Positions 12,771 through 24,249 of a stretch of 64,000 nt of DNA are shown here, in pieces. The translations under genes were made by a program, and so were the position numbers. A model generated the notes under the pieces. The model made no database searches. It was given only the letters and a program-made list of their open reading frames with translations, and was not told where the DNA came from. Source of the DNA: Bettongia penicillata ogilbyi (taxonomy: Eukaryota > Chordata > Mammalia > Diprotodontia > Potoroidae); contig JAJHZJ010000014.1 of NCBI GenBank assembly GCA_023548195.1, forward strand, positions 14,546,718 to 14,610,717, read 5' to 3'. Position 1 is the stretch's first letter; each line of letters opens with the position of its first letter.

Positions 12771-13735
12771 GCCTCTGGTTCTTTCAACTAGAATACTGCT
12801 GCTTACCTAATGCTGAATTGACTGGTGTACCAGAGCAGAGGTCAGGTGAAGTCTTCCTGAGTTTCCCTGGAGTTACCCTGGAACTCACTGCATGAGGTGT
12901 GGGAGAAGGGTGGTCTGGCCACAGAAGGTCTCCTCTCCTGACCTAGAGCACAGACAGGCTCAGTGGGTTGGTGAACCCTGTCTGTGCTAGTGTCTTCCCA
13001 ATTCCCCTGGCTATACTTAGGCACCCCTGGGGTCCTGTGTTGGCACTTAAAGGCTCCATCCCCCTGGGGCTCAGGATTTCCTCCCAGTTCACCTGGGACA
13101 GCTCTGGTCCTGCACTGGTTCCCTTCAGCCACAGCAAAAGGGATCCCCCTTTGCAATTTTCCTATCCTCATGAGCTAAGAGACTGTTTACCCCTTCAGCT
13201 AATCCCACTATTCCAGGATTTTTCCTGAAGAAATATTCTCTGGGTTTTTCAAGGTCAACAAGAGGAGGAGGAGAGTATTTACAGATCACTCCACCATCTT
13301 GGTTCCCAGAAATTCAAGTAGGTAACTTATAGACATTTAATCTGCAAGCTGATAGTCTTGGGATAGGCTGCTGCAGATACCTGGAGTTCTGCACTTCTCT
13401 TTCATTTAGTTCCTCTGGACTCCCAAACTGGGCTGAATTGTTTGATGAGAATCTGCACTGCTGGTACTGCTTCCAAACGCACAGTGGTTCCTTCTCCATT
13501 CCATGTTGATACAGTCTGTGCACTGTGAGCTCCTCTAGCCCCATGCAACAGATCCCTACCATCGACCTTCCAGGCTGTCCTGGGCTGGAAATCTGCCACA
13601 TTCTGTCTCCTAGTAGACTCTGCCACTCTAAAATTTGATCATATTCTTTGTTTAGAGGTATCTGAAGCAATTTGTTCTAGGTGAGTACTTGCTCTCACCC
13701 CATCATCTTGTCTCCACTCCCCCTCTCCAGTTTAT

Positions 13736-14867
13736 TTTTTTAAAAAACCGATGTACATCCTATAAAATGGACAAATTCTTTAAGAGATGTTCATGTTAAT
13801 TAACCAGGAAAAGCCTGCTTTCATATCAGTCTTCATCAGGCTATACTTATCCTCCAAAGTTTGCAATGTGGCATTCACTGAAGACAATAAAACCCCAAAG
13901 GGAATTCATTGTTTTAAGTTACTGATTGCAAGCTTAAAAAGTGATAGATCAGAGTTTTTACCTTTAAAGTATCTGTCACTTCACAAGAACGTCTGCCTAA
14001 CCCAGGTGTCTCCTTTCACTCTACTTAAAGAAAAAAAATTTTATTCTCAAGTATTTATCCATTGAATATTTTGGCATTGTAGTTTTTGATGATGTTGCTT
14101 TTTTAAAAAGCAAAATCTTTTCTGGTGAGAACATCAAATTTTAATATAAAGACAAAACAAAGACAACAGAAATATTTATTCAAGTTTACTCCATTTTTAT
14201 AAAACATTTATACTCTTCTTTTGAAAATGAAATATTAGAAAAATTATCCATACACCTGTGCATATTTGAACCTGTAGGGAGTCCCTAAGGATTTGTAACA
14301 TGTTGTATTTGTAACAAATGTATGTTGAACAAAAATGTTGGATTCCAACAACCTTATTCTTTGTTCTAAAAGCCAAGATTTCATTTTAGCATGATCAGGG
14401 AAGAGTAATACTTTTAGTATTTCTTGGTGTTTAATAGAAGGGATATTTTTATTTGAATTCAGATTTCATTTGGTTTATAGGAAGGATTTGGTAATATGTT
14501 CATACCAGTATTTCACTTATCCCAAAAATTCAGCTATGTAGGAAGAACACATGTTAAACTCATTGTTTGTTAAATGGAAAGATTCAGTACACCAAAAGCT
14601 TCTGTTATGAACACGATAATTTTTCTGCAATTTACAAAAATATTCTATCTCAATTAAACAATAAACGCTTGACTGAAGAGTTAGTTTTAAGGTTCCATTT
14701 GAAAAGATGAACATGATGAATGGCAATAGTAGGTGAAAAGTTAATAAAAATTATTTATCTTTAGAGCATAGGCTTAAGGACTATTATGTCTTGTGGAAAG
14801 AGTGGAATGAACAATGTTTTTCAGATAACATCTTTTAGGGTAGTTACTGCAAATATATGTCTTCATT
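13736..14867. other. unassigned sequence
   Basis: AT-rich, with no recognisable gene or repeat. A 92-codon open frame (13787-14065) has no recognisable domain. Confidence 0.4.
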
Positions 14868-14970
14868 TTGCAGATGAAAAAATTGAGGCTATAAGAGGTT
14901 AAGTGATTTGTCCAATGTTGCTTATTTAATTCTTGATTCAGCCAAGGACTGAACCTAAGTCAAAAAGCAT
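14868..14970 (-). repeat. MIR-type SINE fragment
   Basis: Contains the reversed MIR core pattern: cattttgcagatgaaaaa, then gaggctataagaggttaagtgatttg, then a tcacac-like block and 'gaacctaagtc'. This is how an old MIR/CORE-SINE reads on the opposite strand. Confidence 0.6.
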
Positions 14971-15984
14971 ATGCTTGGACAATTCTCTGTGAACTTCAGA
15001 AGAAAAGAACTATGGCAAAATGAAAAAATTTAATTTTGTTTTAACTCAGTTCTCAAAGATTTTCCACCAAAACCTAAGAAATTATATAAACTAATATCCT
15101 GATGCTGCATTTATTGCCTTTTACCAGTTTTGGATAATACTTTGTGCTTTATTACTCTCTTCCAATAACTCTTTTAGGACCCTCTCTCTCCTGTGCCTCA
15201 CCCCTCTTATTTATTTTATTCATTCTTCTTTTTGCATTAGAAAGAATGATTTGATTTCAAATAGTGTCATTGGGTCCTGCATGTGATAGGACAGAACATA
15301 TAGTCTTTACTCTCTGATATGGGAGAATACTAACTCATCCACATGACTATCTTAAGATATCAAGATATGAAATCAAAAGATATAAGTTCTAAGTCCAGTC
15401 ATGTCAATAATATTCTCTGTGACATTGAAACATTTTTTAACATTTTGTTTAATTAAATTCTTTCATCTATATATTAGAATATTAATAAAACTCTCTACAG
15501 TTGCTGAGAATTTTAATAAAAATATTGCAAAGCTCATTATCTATGTAAAAGGGAGGTTATCATTTTGTTGGAACAAAAACAAATCATAGTCAAAATCCAC
15601 TCTTACCCTATCTATTGTTCTGAATGACTCATATGAGTTTTAGGATAGAGTGTCTAATCTCAAATCCTCCACCAAAGGAGAATGCAGCGGAGGAATCCAT
15701 AGCACTTCCAGACCTACTCTACCACCGATTCCACAGTTAGTTGAATCTAAAATCATGAAGCAGGCTAAGGGTCAAGTATACAGAGTCAAAGCTACAGTTA
15801 GCATGTTGCTATAAATATTTGTAGATGTTGCCTTCAGGTTCAAAGTAAATGCTTATCAAAGAAGCTCATGAAAATTCTTTCATGTCATTCATACTTACTA
15901 TGCAACATTCTGATGAATCAGAGTTAAATGAATCTAAAACACTTTTAAATTTCCCTACAATAAATGTAGTTTTTTTTTAAAACA

Positions 15985-16215
15985 AAGAAAAATGTGTTGC
16001 AGTCAAATTAGGATCTTTTCTCTGGATAAGGTAGATATGATAGATCTCTGGAGAAAATTGAATGGGGATAGAAAGGAATATACCCTTTTCTCAGCAGTAC
16101 ATGGCACATATACAAAAATTGACCATATACTAAGGCATAAAAATCTCACAATCCAGTGCAGAAAGGAAGAGATACTCAGTGCATCCTTCTCAGATCATAA
16201 TGCAATAAAAATTAT
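15985..16215 (+). mobile_element. L1 ORF2 endonuclease fragment
   Basis: One open frame (15992-16279) reads through the C-terminal half of the L1 endonuclease: VDMIDLWRKLNGDRKEYTLF, then TKIDHIL and, near 16190, the SDH motif whose histidine is catalytic in this family. It has neither the upstream endonuclease residues nor a reverse transcriptase, so it is a short truncated copy. Confidence 0.8.
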
Positions 16216-16259
16216 ATGTAATAAAAGGATCTTTTGCTGTTTTTGTTTCACTAAAATTG

Positions 16260-16610
16260 CCTCTGATGGAATAATATGATTGTGGAGGATCATTCCCACC
16301 AATTGATGGGACTGCCCATTGTGGGAAGCTTGATTATGGGAGTTGTTTTGTAGGAGGGTCCCAACTGGGACCCAACTGTTTTTTCTAACACCCAGAAGTT
16401 GATACTTCCCTCTCTGGTAATTGTGTATGTATGTAATGATCAGACATGTGTGTGTATGTAATGGTCAGGCAGTTTGGAAGCGCTGTCTGGTGATTTTTGA
16501 TTTCTCTGAAATTTTGATTTTGATTTTCTCTGATACCTGTACTTGATTAAAATGATTGTTAACCCCTTGAAAGTTGTTTTCCTTTTATGAATGCAGATCT
16601 AAGAACCTGT
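16260..16610. other. unclassified, LTR-like block
   Basis: Contains a direct repeat of the type tgtatgtaatg(a/g)tcag at about 16428 and 16455 and an ATTAAA-type signal at 16546 followed by a U5-like segment. It ends where the minus-strand LTR begins. An LTR is possible but neither end could be fixed. Confidence 0.3.
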
Positions 16611-17043
16611 TGTAGTGGGTGCCCCTGTGTATGTTGGGGTGCTTACTGTCACACAGAGCAAAACTAATTTGTGACTTTATTAACCTTCCAAATCTTTTTG
16701 GGGAAAATAACTTTGAGCTGTGCCAAATCACAAGTACTTTGGGGCTCATGTATCCCAGGTCTTTACTTAAGAATACTTTTTATACAACCATTTTCCCCAG
16801 GCAGTTCTACAAAGGAAATCTATACTTGTCTTCTCCATAAATAAAAAAGCATCTCTAAGTGGTATATACTTCATGCCCCCATGAGAAAGCAAGAAGGCAA
16901 CTTTAACACAAGTCTTTGGGGCCTTGTCTTCTCCATAGGACCATCATACAATATGGTAATTAATAAATTGTCAAATTCTGACCTTGCTGGGTCCCTCTCT
17001 GTTCAAATAAACAATTCTGATTTTCTCATGAGGTTATACTACA
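16611..17043 (-). mobile_element. solo LTR, minus strand
   Basis: The 433-bp segment has matching inverted ends (TGTAGT...ACTACA). Read on the minus strand it has a TATA box (TGTATAAAAAG, near 16778-16768), then AATAAA about 95 bp downstream (16682-16677) and a 65-bp U5. No clear TSD is visible. There is no internal retroviral sequence beside it, so it is a solo LTR. Confidence 0.6.
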
Positions 17044-17804
17044 CCATGAACCCTTGAAACATTAACAATGTGGTAACCAGTCACATAATTTCTGAGTGAA
17101 ATGTAAATAAACAGAATAAGCAATGACTATTGCTGTGTTCTAGTCCCAAGCATAGTATATAAAGTGTTACAGTTCTTCATGAATGGTAGAGTAACTCAAC
17201 TTCTCAGATGAAACACCTGTGAAGGGAAGAATGCAGCAACTGAACTAAATTAAATCAGAAGTTACAATATTCTCATTACATTTGCAAAATAAACAATTAT
17301 CCCTCCTTCAGCATAACATAAATGGAAATGCCTATCAAACAAATCAAATATTTGTTTCTAATGGCAAAAAAAAATGGACTTTAGGTAAAAATTTCATTTA
17401 ACATATTCCGAACAATAAATATTTTGCAAATCTTTTACAGATAGAATTATTACTGGGGTAAAATCAAATACTTTCCATTTGTAAGCTTGTTCAATGGCTG
17501 ATGTGAAAAGCACTAGGACTTTCTTTAAATGTTAGGAGCCATGAAAGAAAACCATTCCTTGAAATTTGTGACTCTACAAATAACTCAGAATCTAATATTT
17601 AAGTATGCTTCATTTAGCCATCAGAACTACTTTATGAATGTTAAATTGTTGTCAAAGAAAAGTCTCCGGGTCATGGTATCTTTCATGAAACTCCCACAGT
17701 AGTAATGAGACACATGACATCTCTAGCAGGTAGTTCAGAATAGGCCAGGAGATAGGGAAAGTTTAAAGGTAGGAATGGGAAGGGGAGGGGAGTCACTAGT
17801 GATA
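17044..17804. other. unassigned sequence
   Basis: AT-rich, with no recognisable gene or repeat and no reading frame of note. Confidence 0.4.
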
Positions 17805-18368
17805 CAAGTTAACTTGGAACGTAGTCTCTTGCGAAGTGTTCCATGGGTCTATATTACTGTTTTTAATATTTCTATCAATTACTTCAATAAAACTAATAGA
17901 TAAAAGATAGGCGACCTAACATATAGGATAACAGAATCAGGCTCTAGGAAGATTTGGACAGACTGAAATAATGGGACCAAATTAAAATGAAATTGAATAT
18001 GGATAAATATGAAGTCTTACATTTTTGTTCAAAAAATTAACCCGACAAGAGCAAGACCAAGAAGATGTAGACAGACAACAGTGCTTACAGAGATAGAGAA
18101 ACTCTAATGACCCTCAAACGAAATGTATCATGAGGATATGTTAGCCTTAAAAACTAATTAAGACATTGAAAAAAGTCAATGTCTAGGCTAAGGGAAGGGA
18201 AAATTGCACTGTACTCTGATTCTTGTCCCACATAGGAAATTTGCTCAATTCTGGGTGCCACAATTTAGAAAGGATATCAATAATCCATAGTTTATCTGGA
18301 ATCTATTCATAAAGGTAACTAGGCAGATAAAGTGTTTTGAGACATCATATCAGTTGAAGGAATTGGGG

Positions 18369-18856
18369 CAGGGGAAAAGGGGGTGGGTTAAGATCAGGAA
18401 TCCAGAGTTGGAAGTGACCTCAGTGATCAAATAGTCCAAGCCCTTCATTTATAGGTGAAGAAACTGGAGACTATGGAAGCTAAATAACTTACCTAAGGTT
18501 ACATAATTAGTAAGTATTAAAGACAGGCCAGCTAGGTGGAGTAGAGGATAGAATGCTGGGCTTCGAGTCAGGAAGATTTATCTTGATAAGTTCAGATTTG
18601 GTTTTAGATAATAAGTAGTCTGGTGACCCTAGACAAGTCACTTAACCCTGTTTTCCTCAGTTTCCTCATCTATAAAATTAACTGGAGAAGGAAATTATAA
18701 ACCCCCCCAATATCTTTGCCAAGAAAATCCTAAATGGGCTCCTGAAGAGTGGACATGACCAAAACAACTGAACAACAACTAAAGAAAATTTAAAGAGAAA
18801 CTTTGTATCCAGGTCCTTCAACTCAAGAATCAATACTATTTACACTGTACCATGCT
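18369..18856 (-). repeat. MIR-like SINE inserted in L3/CR1, itself interrupted
   Basis: Two parts, 18385-18525 and 18781-18856, form one reversed element: 'gagttggaagtgacctcagtgatc', 'cattt(at)aggtgaagaaact', 'taagtatt', then after the inserted SINE 'tccaggtccttcaactcaag' and 'tacactgtaccatgct'. The flanking LINE resumes exactly where expected, which supports an insertion rather than a coincidental match. Exact family name is not certain. Confidence 0.6.
18526..18780 (+). repeat. tRNA-type marsupial SINE
   Basis: Shows the classic order: ggccagctaggtgg, 'gagtcaggaagatttatc', 'gacaagtcacttaacc', 'cctcagtttcctcatctat', 'ttgccaagaaaatcc', ending '(aaca)actgaacaacaac'. An A/B-box-derived head and MIR-type core are present. 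A weak TSD-like 'ttaaaga' flanks it. Confidence 0.8.
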
Positions 18857-19150
18857 ATTTAGAATGGATAAGAGAAGAGATACAACAGACATAATAGCTA
18901 TCCTCAAGTACTTAAAGAGTTGCTATAAAGAAGTGAGTTTGGATTTCCACTGGGCCCCAAATGACAGTAGTAGGAGCAACCGGTAGAAGTTTCAAATAAG
19001 CAAATTTAGATTGTAATTTCTTAAGATTAGAGTTAGTCCAAAGTGCAATGCACTGTTTTGAAAGGTAGTAGGTTCTTCCTCACTAGAAATTTTAAAGGAA
19101 AGACTGGATGACTTTTTAGGTACATTATCTAGAGAACATAGATAGAGGTG

Positions 19151-19958
19151 ACAAAAACAGGTGATACTGAGGACACAAGCAGTGATTTCAGCCTTGGGAA
19201 TAGGGACTACCTCTTTATAGTAATAAAGAGGAAAAGAGGGAAATGAAAAAGATATAGATGAGTTTGAAAGTTTGTATTAGGAAAGATAAGAGAACTGACT
19301 AAATCTGGCCTTGATTTTTCTCCTTAAAGAAAAAGTGAAAATCTAAGAATGAGAACTAAGAATGAAACCAAATATCTTGTGGTACTATAATTATATAATA
19401 TTTTTATAACTTTGTCCATTGTTGTAAATTATATCTATTTCTAAAAAGCATCAATAAAATAAAATAATAAAAAGTAAAACAACAATGCTCTCATTCTGCA
19501 ATAGATCTGACTCAGACCAATCCAGAACATGCATGGACTACCTAACCTTTAACCAAAAGTAAGTTTAATTAAGAGGAGCATAGGAAGAAAAGTCAACAAA
19601 GATGCACCACTGATTCAAGTAGGTGCAACCTCCTTCCTCCCCCATCTCCATATAGAAATTCATTTGGTCAGAAGCATATATTTACTTACATGGTAGTGGG
19701 TCCATATAGTCTGAGAAGTTTCAGCTCCTCATGGCCTGGGTTATGCCTTACATTTCGGGGAAGCCAAGTCAGTTACTTGAGCCCCAGTGCCCTAGAACAG
19801 TCAAATGTGAAAGGTGACTGCTGTCTTTTAGGGAAAAACCAGTCTAGTTTATATGATAAGATACCAGTAGATGTTTCTCTTATCGCACTTCTTCATGATT
19901 TATTTTTGGTAAGATTTGATTCTTTGAATAAGGTAGCAATGCAAAAGAAAATTGTCTT
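19151..19958. other. unassigned sequence before HAL1 copy 1
   Basis: AT-rich. A 114-codon frame (19690-20034) runs into the HAL1 5' end and has no recognisable domain. Confidence 0.4.
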
Positions 19959-20740
19959 GGGGGGGGGGGGGGCAGAACCAAGATGGTGGAGTAGAAAGAT
20001 ACACATACACAGGGTCTCCCCACACAGTCCATAAAATACCTGTAGAGAGGGACTCTCAACAAATTCTGGAGCAGCAGAAGAGGAGAACAACAGAGTGGAG
20101 GAGATTTCCAGCCCAGGGTGACTTGAAAGGCCCACAGGAAACATCTATTGCACTAGACACAGAGCCCAGCCCAGCCTTGGCTGTGCTGCATGGCTTGTGA
20201 ACAGCCCTTGAGGACAGAATCTCCAGTCGCAGAATCCCCAGTCCCAGCAGCAGCAGGATCACAGATCCCTCAACCCACAGGTGCCAAAGGTCAGTGACAG
20301 GGTTTTTTCAGCTAGCCAGGAAGGGAGAAGGGCCTTTCATAGCTCTGGTCTTAGGCAGTGACACGCAGAGGCCACATCAGCAGGCCTGGCAGCCTCATCC
20401 ATTATTGGAACATAAAAACCCCTGGGTGCATTGAAGAGCTGAGTCTTGCCTCAGCCCTGTGTAGAGGCCCTAGGGGAGCTGGTCTTTGTCTCACACTGAA
20501 TGGTGGCCCTGCCCATCCAGCTTATCTGAAAATCAGCTCCCAGTGCTGACTTGGAGAAGCTGGAGACCAGGTGGCTGTGGAGAGGTAACTGCTAAGATTC
20601 TGGGCACAAAAATCCCTCTCTGCATCCAGACCAGTACACACTTGATTGTGCCACCTTGGAGGAACTGAAATTTCACAGATTCCCAGATTATACCCTATTA
20701 GTAACAAAGGACCCAAAAGTCAAGTAACTGGTTGGGAAAA

Positions 20741-21826
20741 ATGCCCAAGAAAGGGAAAAAAATAAGACTATATAAGGTTACTTTCTTGGTGGACAGATAT
20801 CTTCTCCCATTCAGATGAGAAAGAATAATGCTTACCATCAGGGAAACACATAAAAATCAAGGCTTCTGTATCTCAAACATCCAAAATAAATATTCAATGG
20901 GCTCAGACCATAGAAGAGCTCAAAAAGGATTTTGAAAATCAAGTAAGAGAGGTGGAGGAAAAATTGGGAAAAGAAATGAGAGAGATGCAAGAAAAGCATG
21001 AAAAGCAGGTCAACACCTTGCTAAAGGAGTGCCAAAAAAATGGGGAAGAAAATAACACCTTTAAAAATAGGCTAGCTCAATTGACAAAAGAGGTTCAAAA
21101 AGCCAATGAGGAGAAGAATGCTTTAAAAAGCAGATGGAAAAGGAGGTTCAAAAGCTTACTGAAGAAAATAGTTGTTTAAAAATTAGAATGGAAGAGATGG
21201 AGGCTACTGACTTTATGAGAAACCAAGAAATCACAAAACAAAACCAAAAGAATAATAAAATGGAAGGTAATGTGAAATATCTCATTGGAGAAGCAACTGA
21301 CCTGGAGGATGGATCCAGGAGAGACAATTTAGAGATTCTGGGACTACCTGAAAGCCTTGATCAAAAGAAGAGCCTAGACATCATCTTTCATGAAATTATC
21401 AAGGAAGGCTATCCTGATATTCTAGAACTGGGGGGCAAAATAAATGTTGAAAGAATCCACCGATCACCTCCTGAAAGAGATTCAAAAACAGAAACTCCTA
21501 GGAACATTGTAACCAAATTCCAGAGTTTCCAGGTCAAGGAGAAAATATGGCAAGTAGCTAGAAAGAAACAATTCCAGCATTGTGGATATACAACCAGGAT
21601 AGCACAAGATCTAGCAGCTTCTACATTAAGGGATCAAAGGGCATGGAGTATGATATTCCAGGAGTAAGAGGAACTGGGACTGAAACCAAGAATCACCTAC
21701 CCAGCAAAACTGAGTATAATATTTCAGGGGAAAAAATGGTCTTTCAATGAAATAGAGGACTTTCAAGCATTCTTGAGGAAAAGACCAGAGCTGAAAAGAA
21801 AATTAGACTTTCAAACACAAGAATGA
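20741..21826 (+). pseudogene. HAL1 copy 1 ORF1, frameshifted
   Basis: Begins ATGCCCAAGAAAGGG, equivalent to the start of the intact HAL1 ORF1 at 50665, but shifts frame within a few codons. The coiled-coil part is open at 20952-21179. A 10-base deletion near 21130, compared with copy 3, shifts the frame; the rest is open at 21134-21667 and includes NLEILGLPES, DIIFHEII and TPRNIVTKFQ. A TAA at 21665 replaces a lysine codon, after which the C-terminal domain (KKWSFNEIEDFQAF) continues to the normal stop at 21824-21826. Confidence 0.85.
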
Positions 21827-22603
21827 GAAGAAGCATGAAAAGGTAAACAGTAAAGAGAAGTCATAAGGGACTTACTAAAGTTGAACTATTTACATTCCTA
21901 CAGGGAAAGATAATATTTGTAACTCTTGAAACTTTTTTCAGTATCTGGGTGGTTGTGGTGGGATTACACACACACACACACATACACACATGCACACACG
22001 CACGCATGCACACACACACAGAGAGACAGAGAGCACAGGGTGAATTGAATAGGATGGGATCATGGCTTAAAATAATGAAATTAAGCAGTGAGAGAGAAAT
22101 ATATTGGGAGCAGAAAGGGAGAAATGGAATGGGGCAAATTACCTCTCATAAAAGAGGCAAGTAAAAGACTTTTCAGTGGAGGGGAAAAGGGGGGAGGTGA
22201 GAGAAAAAACCATGAAGTTTACTCTCATCACAGTCGACTAAAGGAAGGAATAAAATGCATACTCATTTTGGTATAAATACCTATCTTACAATACAGGATA
22301 GTGAGGGAGATGGGGATAAGCAGGGTGGGGGGGGACAATGGAAGGGAGGGCAGTGGGAGGAGGGAACCCTCTTGGAGAGTGATAGAATCAAAAGAGGGAA
22401 TAAAAGCAATGGGGGGCAGGATAAGATGGAGGGAATTATAGTTAGTCTTACACAACACGACTATTATGGAAGTCATTTGCAAAACTACACAGATAGGGCC
22501 TATGTTGAATTGCCTGCCTTCCCAAAGGGAATGAATAGGTGGGGAGGGATAAACTCAAAGTTTTAGGAACAACAGTTGAGTATTATTCTTACAACTAGGA
22601 AAT

Positions 22604-22690
22604 AAGAAATACAGGTAATGGGGTATAGAAATTTACCTTGCCCTTCAAGAAATACAGGTAATGGGGTATAAAAATTTATCTTGCCCTTCA
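22604..22690 (+). repeat. 43-bp tandem duplication in HAL1 copy 1 3'UTR
   Basis: The unit starting aagaaatacaggtaatgggg occurs at 22604 and again at 22647 with two or three base differences, followed by 'cccttcaaga' each time. Confidence 0.9.
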
Positions 22691-22902
22691 AGACAAAAGA
22701 GAAAATGGGGATAAGGGAAGGGAGGCATATTATAAGGGAGGATAGATTGGTGATAGGGGCGATTAGAATGCTTGGCATTTTGGGGTGGGGAGGGAGAAAT
22801 GGGGAGAAAATTTGCAACCCAAAATTTTGTGGAAATGAATGTTGAAAACTTAAATAAATAAATTTAAATAAATAAATTTAAATACAAAAAAAAAAAGAAA
22901 AA

Positions 22903-24249
22903 AGAATGAATTGGAGTGTGGAGGGCCTGAAAGTAGGAGACTTCATAGAAAAGTCCACTGATACTTTAATGCTTCCATGGATCTGTAAGCTCTTACATCC
23001 TTGTGGGTGTGCCCTACAGCACTGCAGATCACAAATATCTTCTGCAACATGTTGTTTTTGTCTAGATCTCTCCTTCTTCTCCTTCTCCTCTCTTTCTCTC
23101 CCCCTCCTTCTCTCTCCCTCTTCCATTTGTTCTTTAAAAAGTAAGTTATGTGTTGCTTTTTGTAAGCAGCAAGATTTAAAAAAAAAACTACTTTTCAATA
23201 AATATTCTTTACTGTCTGAAAAAAAAATCATCTCAGATGACTTCACACCAGTCTAATATTGTGGAGAGAGGTAATATTAGTGACTAGGGGGCTGACCCTT
23301 CATTACAAAAAACCTGATTTGATTTCCAGCTGCTAAATATTTAGGCAGAATAATTGGCACCTACAAGTGATCACTTAACCTCTCAGTGCTTCAGATAACT
23401 AAAGTCTTTAAGTTATAGAAGGTAGCTATTGTGCATTAATGGGAGGAGTTTCCATATAAGCACCTCCCTAGAATGAAAAAAATCACTGGACAAATTGTTA
23501 TGTACCATTTCTTCTCCTCTGACAGAAAAAAAATTTTAAATGAATTTAGAAGTAGCTTTTATGACTTGATAGCAGTATTATGTGGGCAATGATAAATAAG
23601 AAATCCAATTGCTAACTTTCCTTGTTTTGGTTACTATAATTTTATTGATATATCCTCCAACCTCATACACTGGGGAAAAATACTTAGAGCTTAGGTTGTG
23701 ACTCATGCCTAAAATCTCCCCAAAGTAGGAAAGGTAAAAGGTATTCAATGTAGAGCAAATGTCAGATAAGAGATAGATCTTTTTTCCCTATACACAGAGA
23801 ATGATCTCACTAGCTCATATTGACAAAAAGACTTTAAAAATGGTTTGATTGGCTTATGAGTACTGTTATACTCAGAGAGCACTGACAGAAACTTAATAAA
23901 CAATGGTAATAATTACTGTTCTACTATACTCAGAAGTTAATACTTAAACATTGGAACATGAAATAATACTCAGAATTGCTATCAGTTTCAACAAAGAGAT
24001 TCACAATGTGGAGATCACCTTGAATTCATAAGGCTGTTCCCATCTCTGAAATGTTGTTCAGTGACCTAGGATATGTAAAGAAATACTCAACAAAAGAGTT
24101 ATTCAGAAACCCAGATTCAAACTTGACTAGTTGAGACTATGTGCTTTAGTGAGATAACAATGTGGACATTGTTATACAAATGGGATGGAGGACACATGCA
24201 TGCTCACACACACACACACACCTTGCAGACAAGAAGAAAATAAAGTGCA
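22903..24249. other. unassigned sequence
   Basis: No recognisable gene. Contains a pyrimidine-rich patch (about 23060-23130) and a short CA repeat (24206-24221). The 116-122-codon frames on both strands over 22878-23256 have no recognisable domain and follow the pyrimidine bias. Confidence 0.4.

Larger units (their letters stand above)
9605..13735 (-). mobile_element. L1 LINE 'B', internally deleted, minus strand
   Basis: Read on the minus strand: a long 5'UTR in two modules (outer 13735-13310, inner 13305-12775), ORF1 lacking its N-terminal half (about 12770-12080), a polypurine-rich intergenic/ORF2 start (about 12010-11480), early endonuclease (11470-10960), ORF2 C-terminus (10955-10377) and 3'UTR to about 9605. 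Two internal deletions are visible: one joins 5'UTR to mid-ORF1 near 12770, the other joins endonuclease sequence (ttctcagcaa) to the C-terminal region near 10955, removing the reverse transcriptase. The 3' end abuts the 5' end of L1 A with about 60 bp of AT-rich sequence between. Confidence 0.85.
17805..19150 (+). mobile_element. L3/CR1-type LINE 3' end, split by nested SINEs
   Basis: The order of blocks follows the 3' part of the mammalian L3/CR1 LINE: the reverse-transcriptase stretch (ttccatgggtct...atcaattacttcaat, about 17840-17890), 'gataaatatgaagtcttacattt' equivalents (about 18002-18024), 'tcaattctgggtgcc' (18247), 'gaaggaattgggg' (18356-18368), then, after an interruption, 'atttagaatggataagagaag' (from 18857) and 'ctggatgactttt' (19104). 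All frames are broken. The interruption at 18369-18856 is a reversed MIR-like SINE that itself holds a tRNA-type SINE. Confidence 0.75.
19959..22902 (+). mobile_element. HAL1 (half-L1) copy 1, near full length
   Basis: Starts with a 14-G run followed by cagaaccaagatggtggag, has a GC-richer 5'UTR (to 20740), one ORF1 region (20741-21826) and a 3'UTR of about 1 kb with CA-rich and G-rich stretches, ending in an AAATAAATTT-type tail and poly(A) at about 22885-22902. No ORF2 sequence is present, the defining property of HAL1 elements, which rely on L1 reverse transcriptase. The whole 3'UTR aligns with the reverse of HAL1 copy 2 (38930-39960). Target-site duplication is not clear because both flanks are A-rich. 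Confidence 0.85.

Noticed and set aside
12740..12800. Canonical splicing as the cause of the L1 B 5'UTR-ORF1 junction
   Set aside because: The undeleted L1 D has no GT at the expected donor position.
22878..23256. Overlapping 122- and 116-codon frames on opposite strands
   Set aside because: Pyrimidine/purine-biased sequence without motif or neighbouring gene signals.
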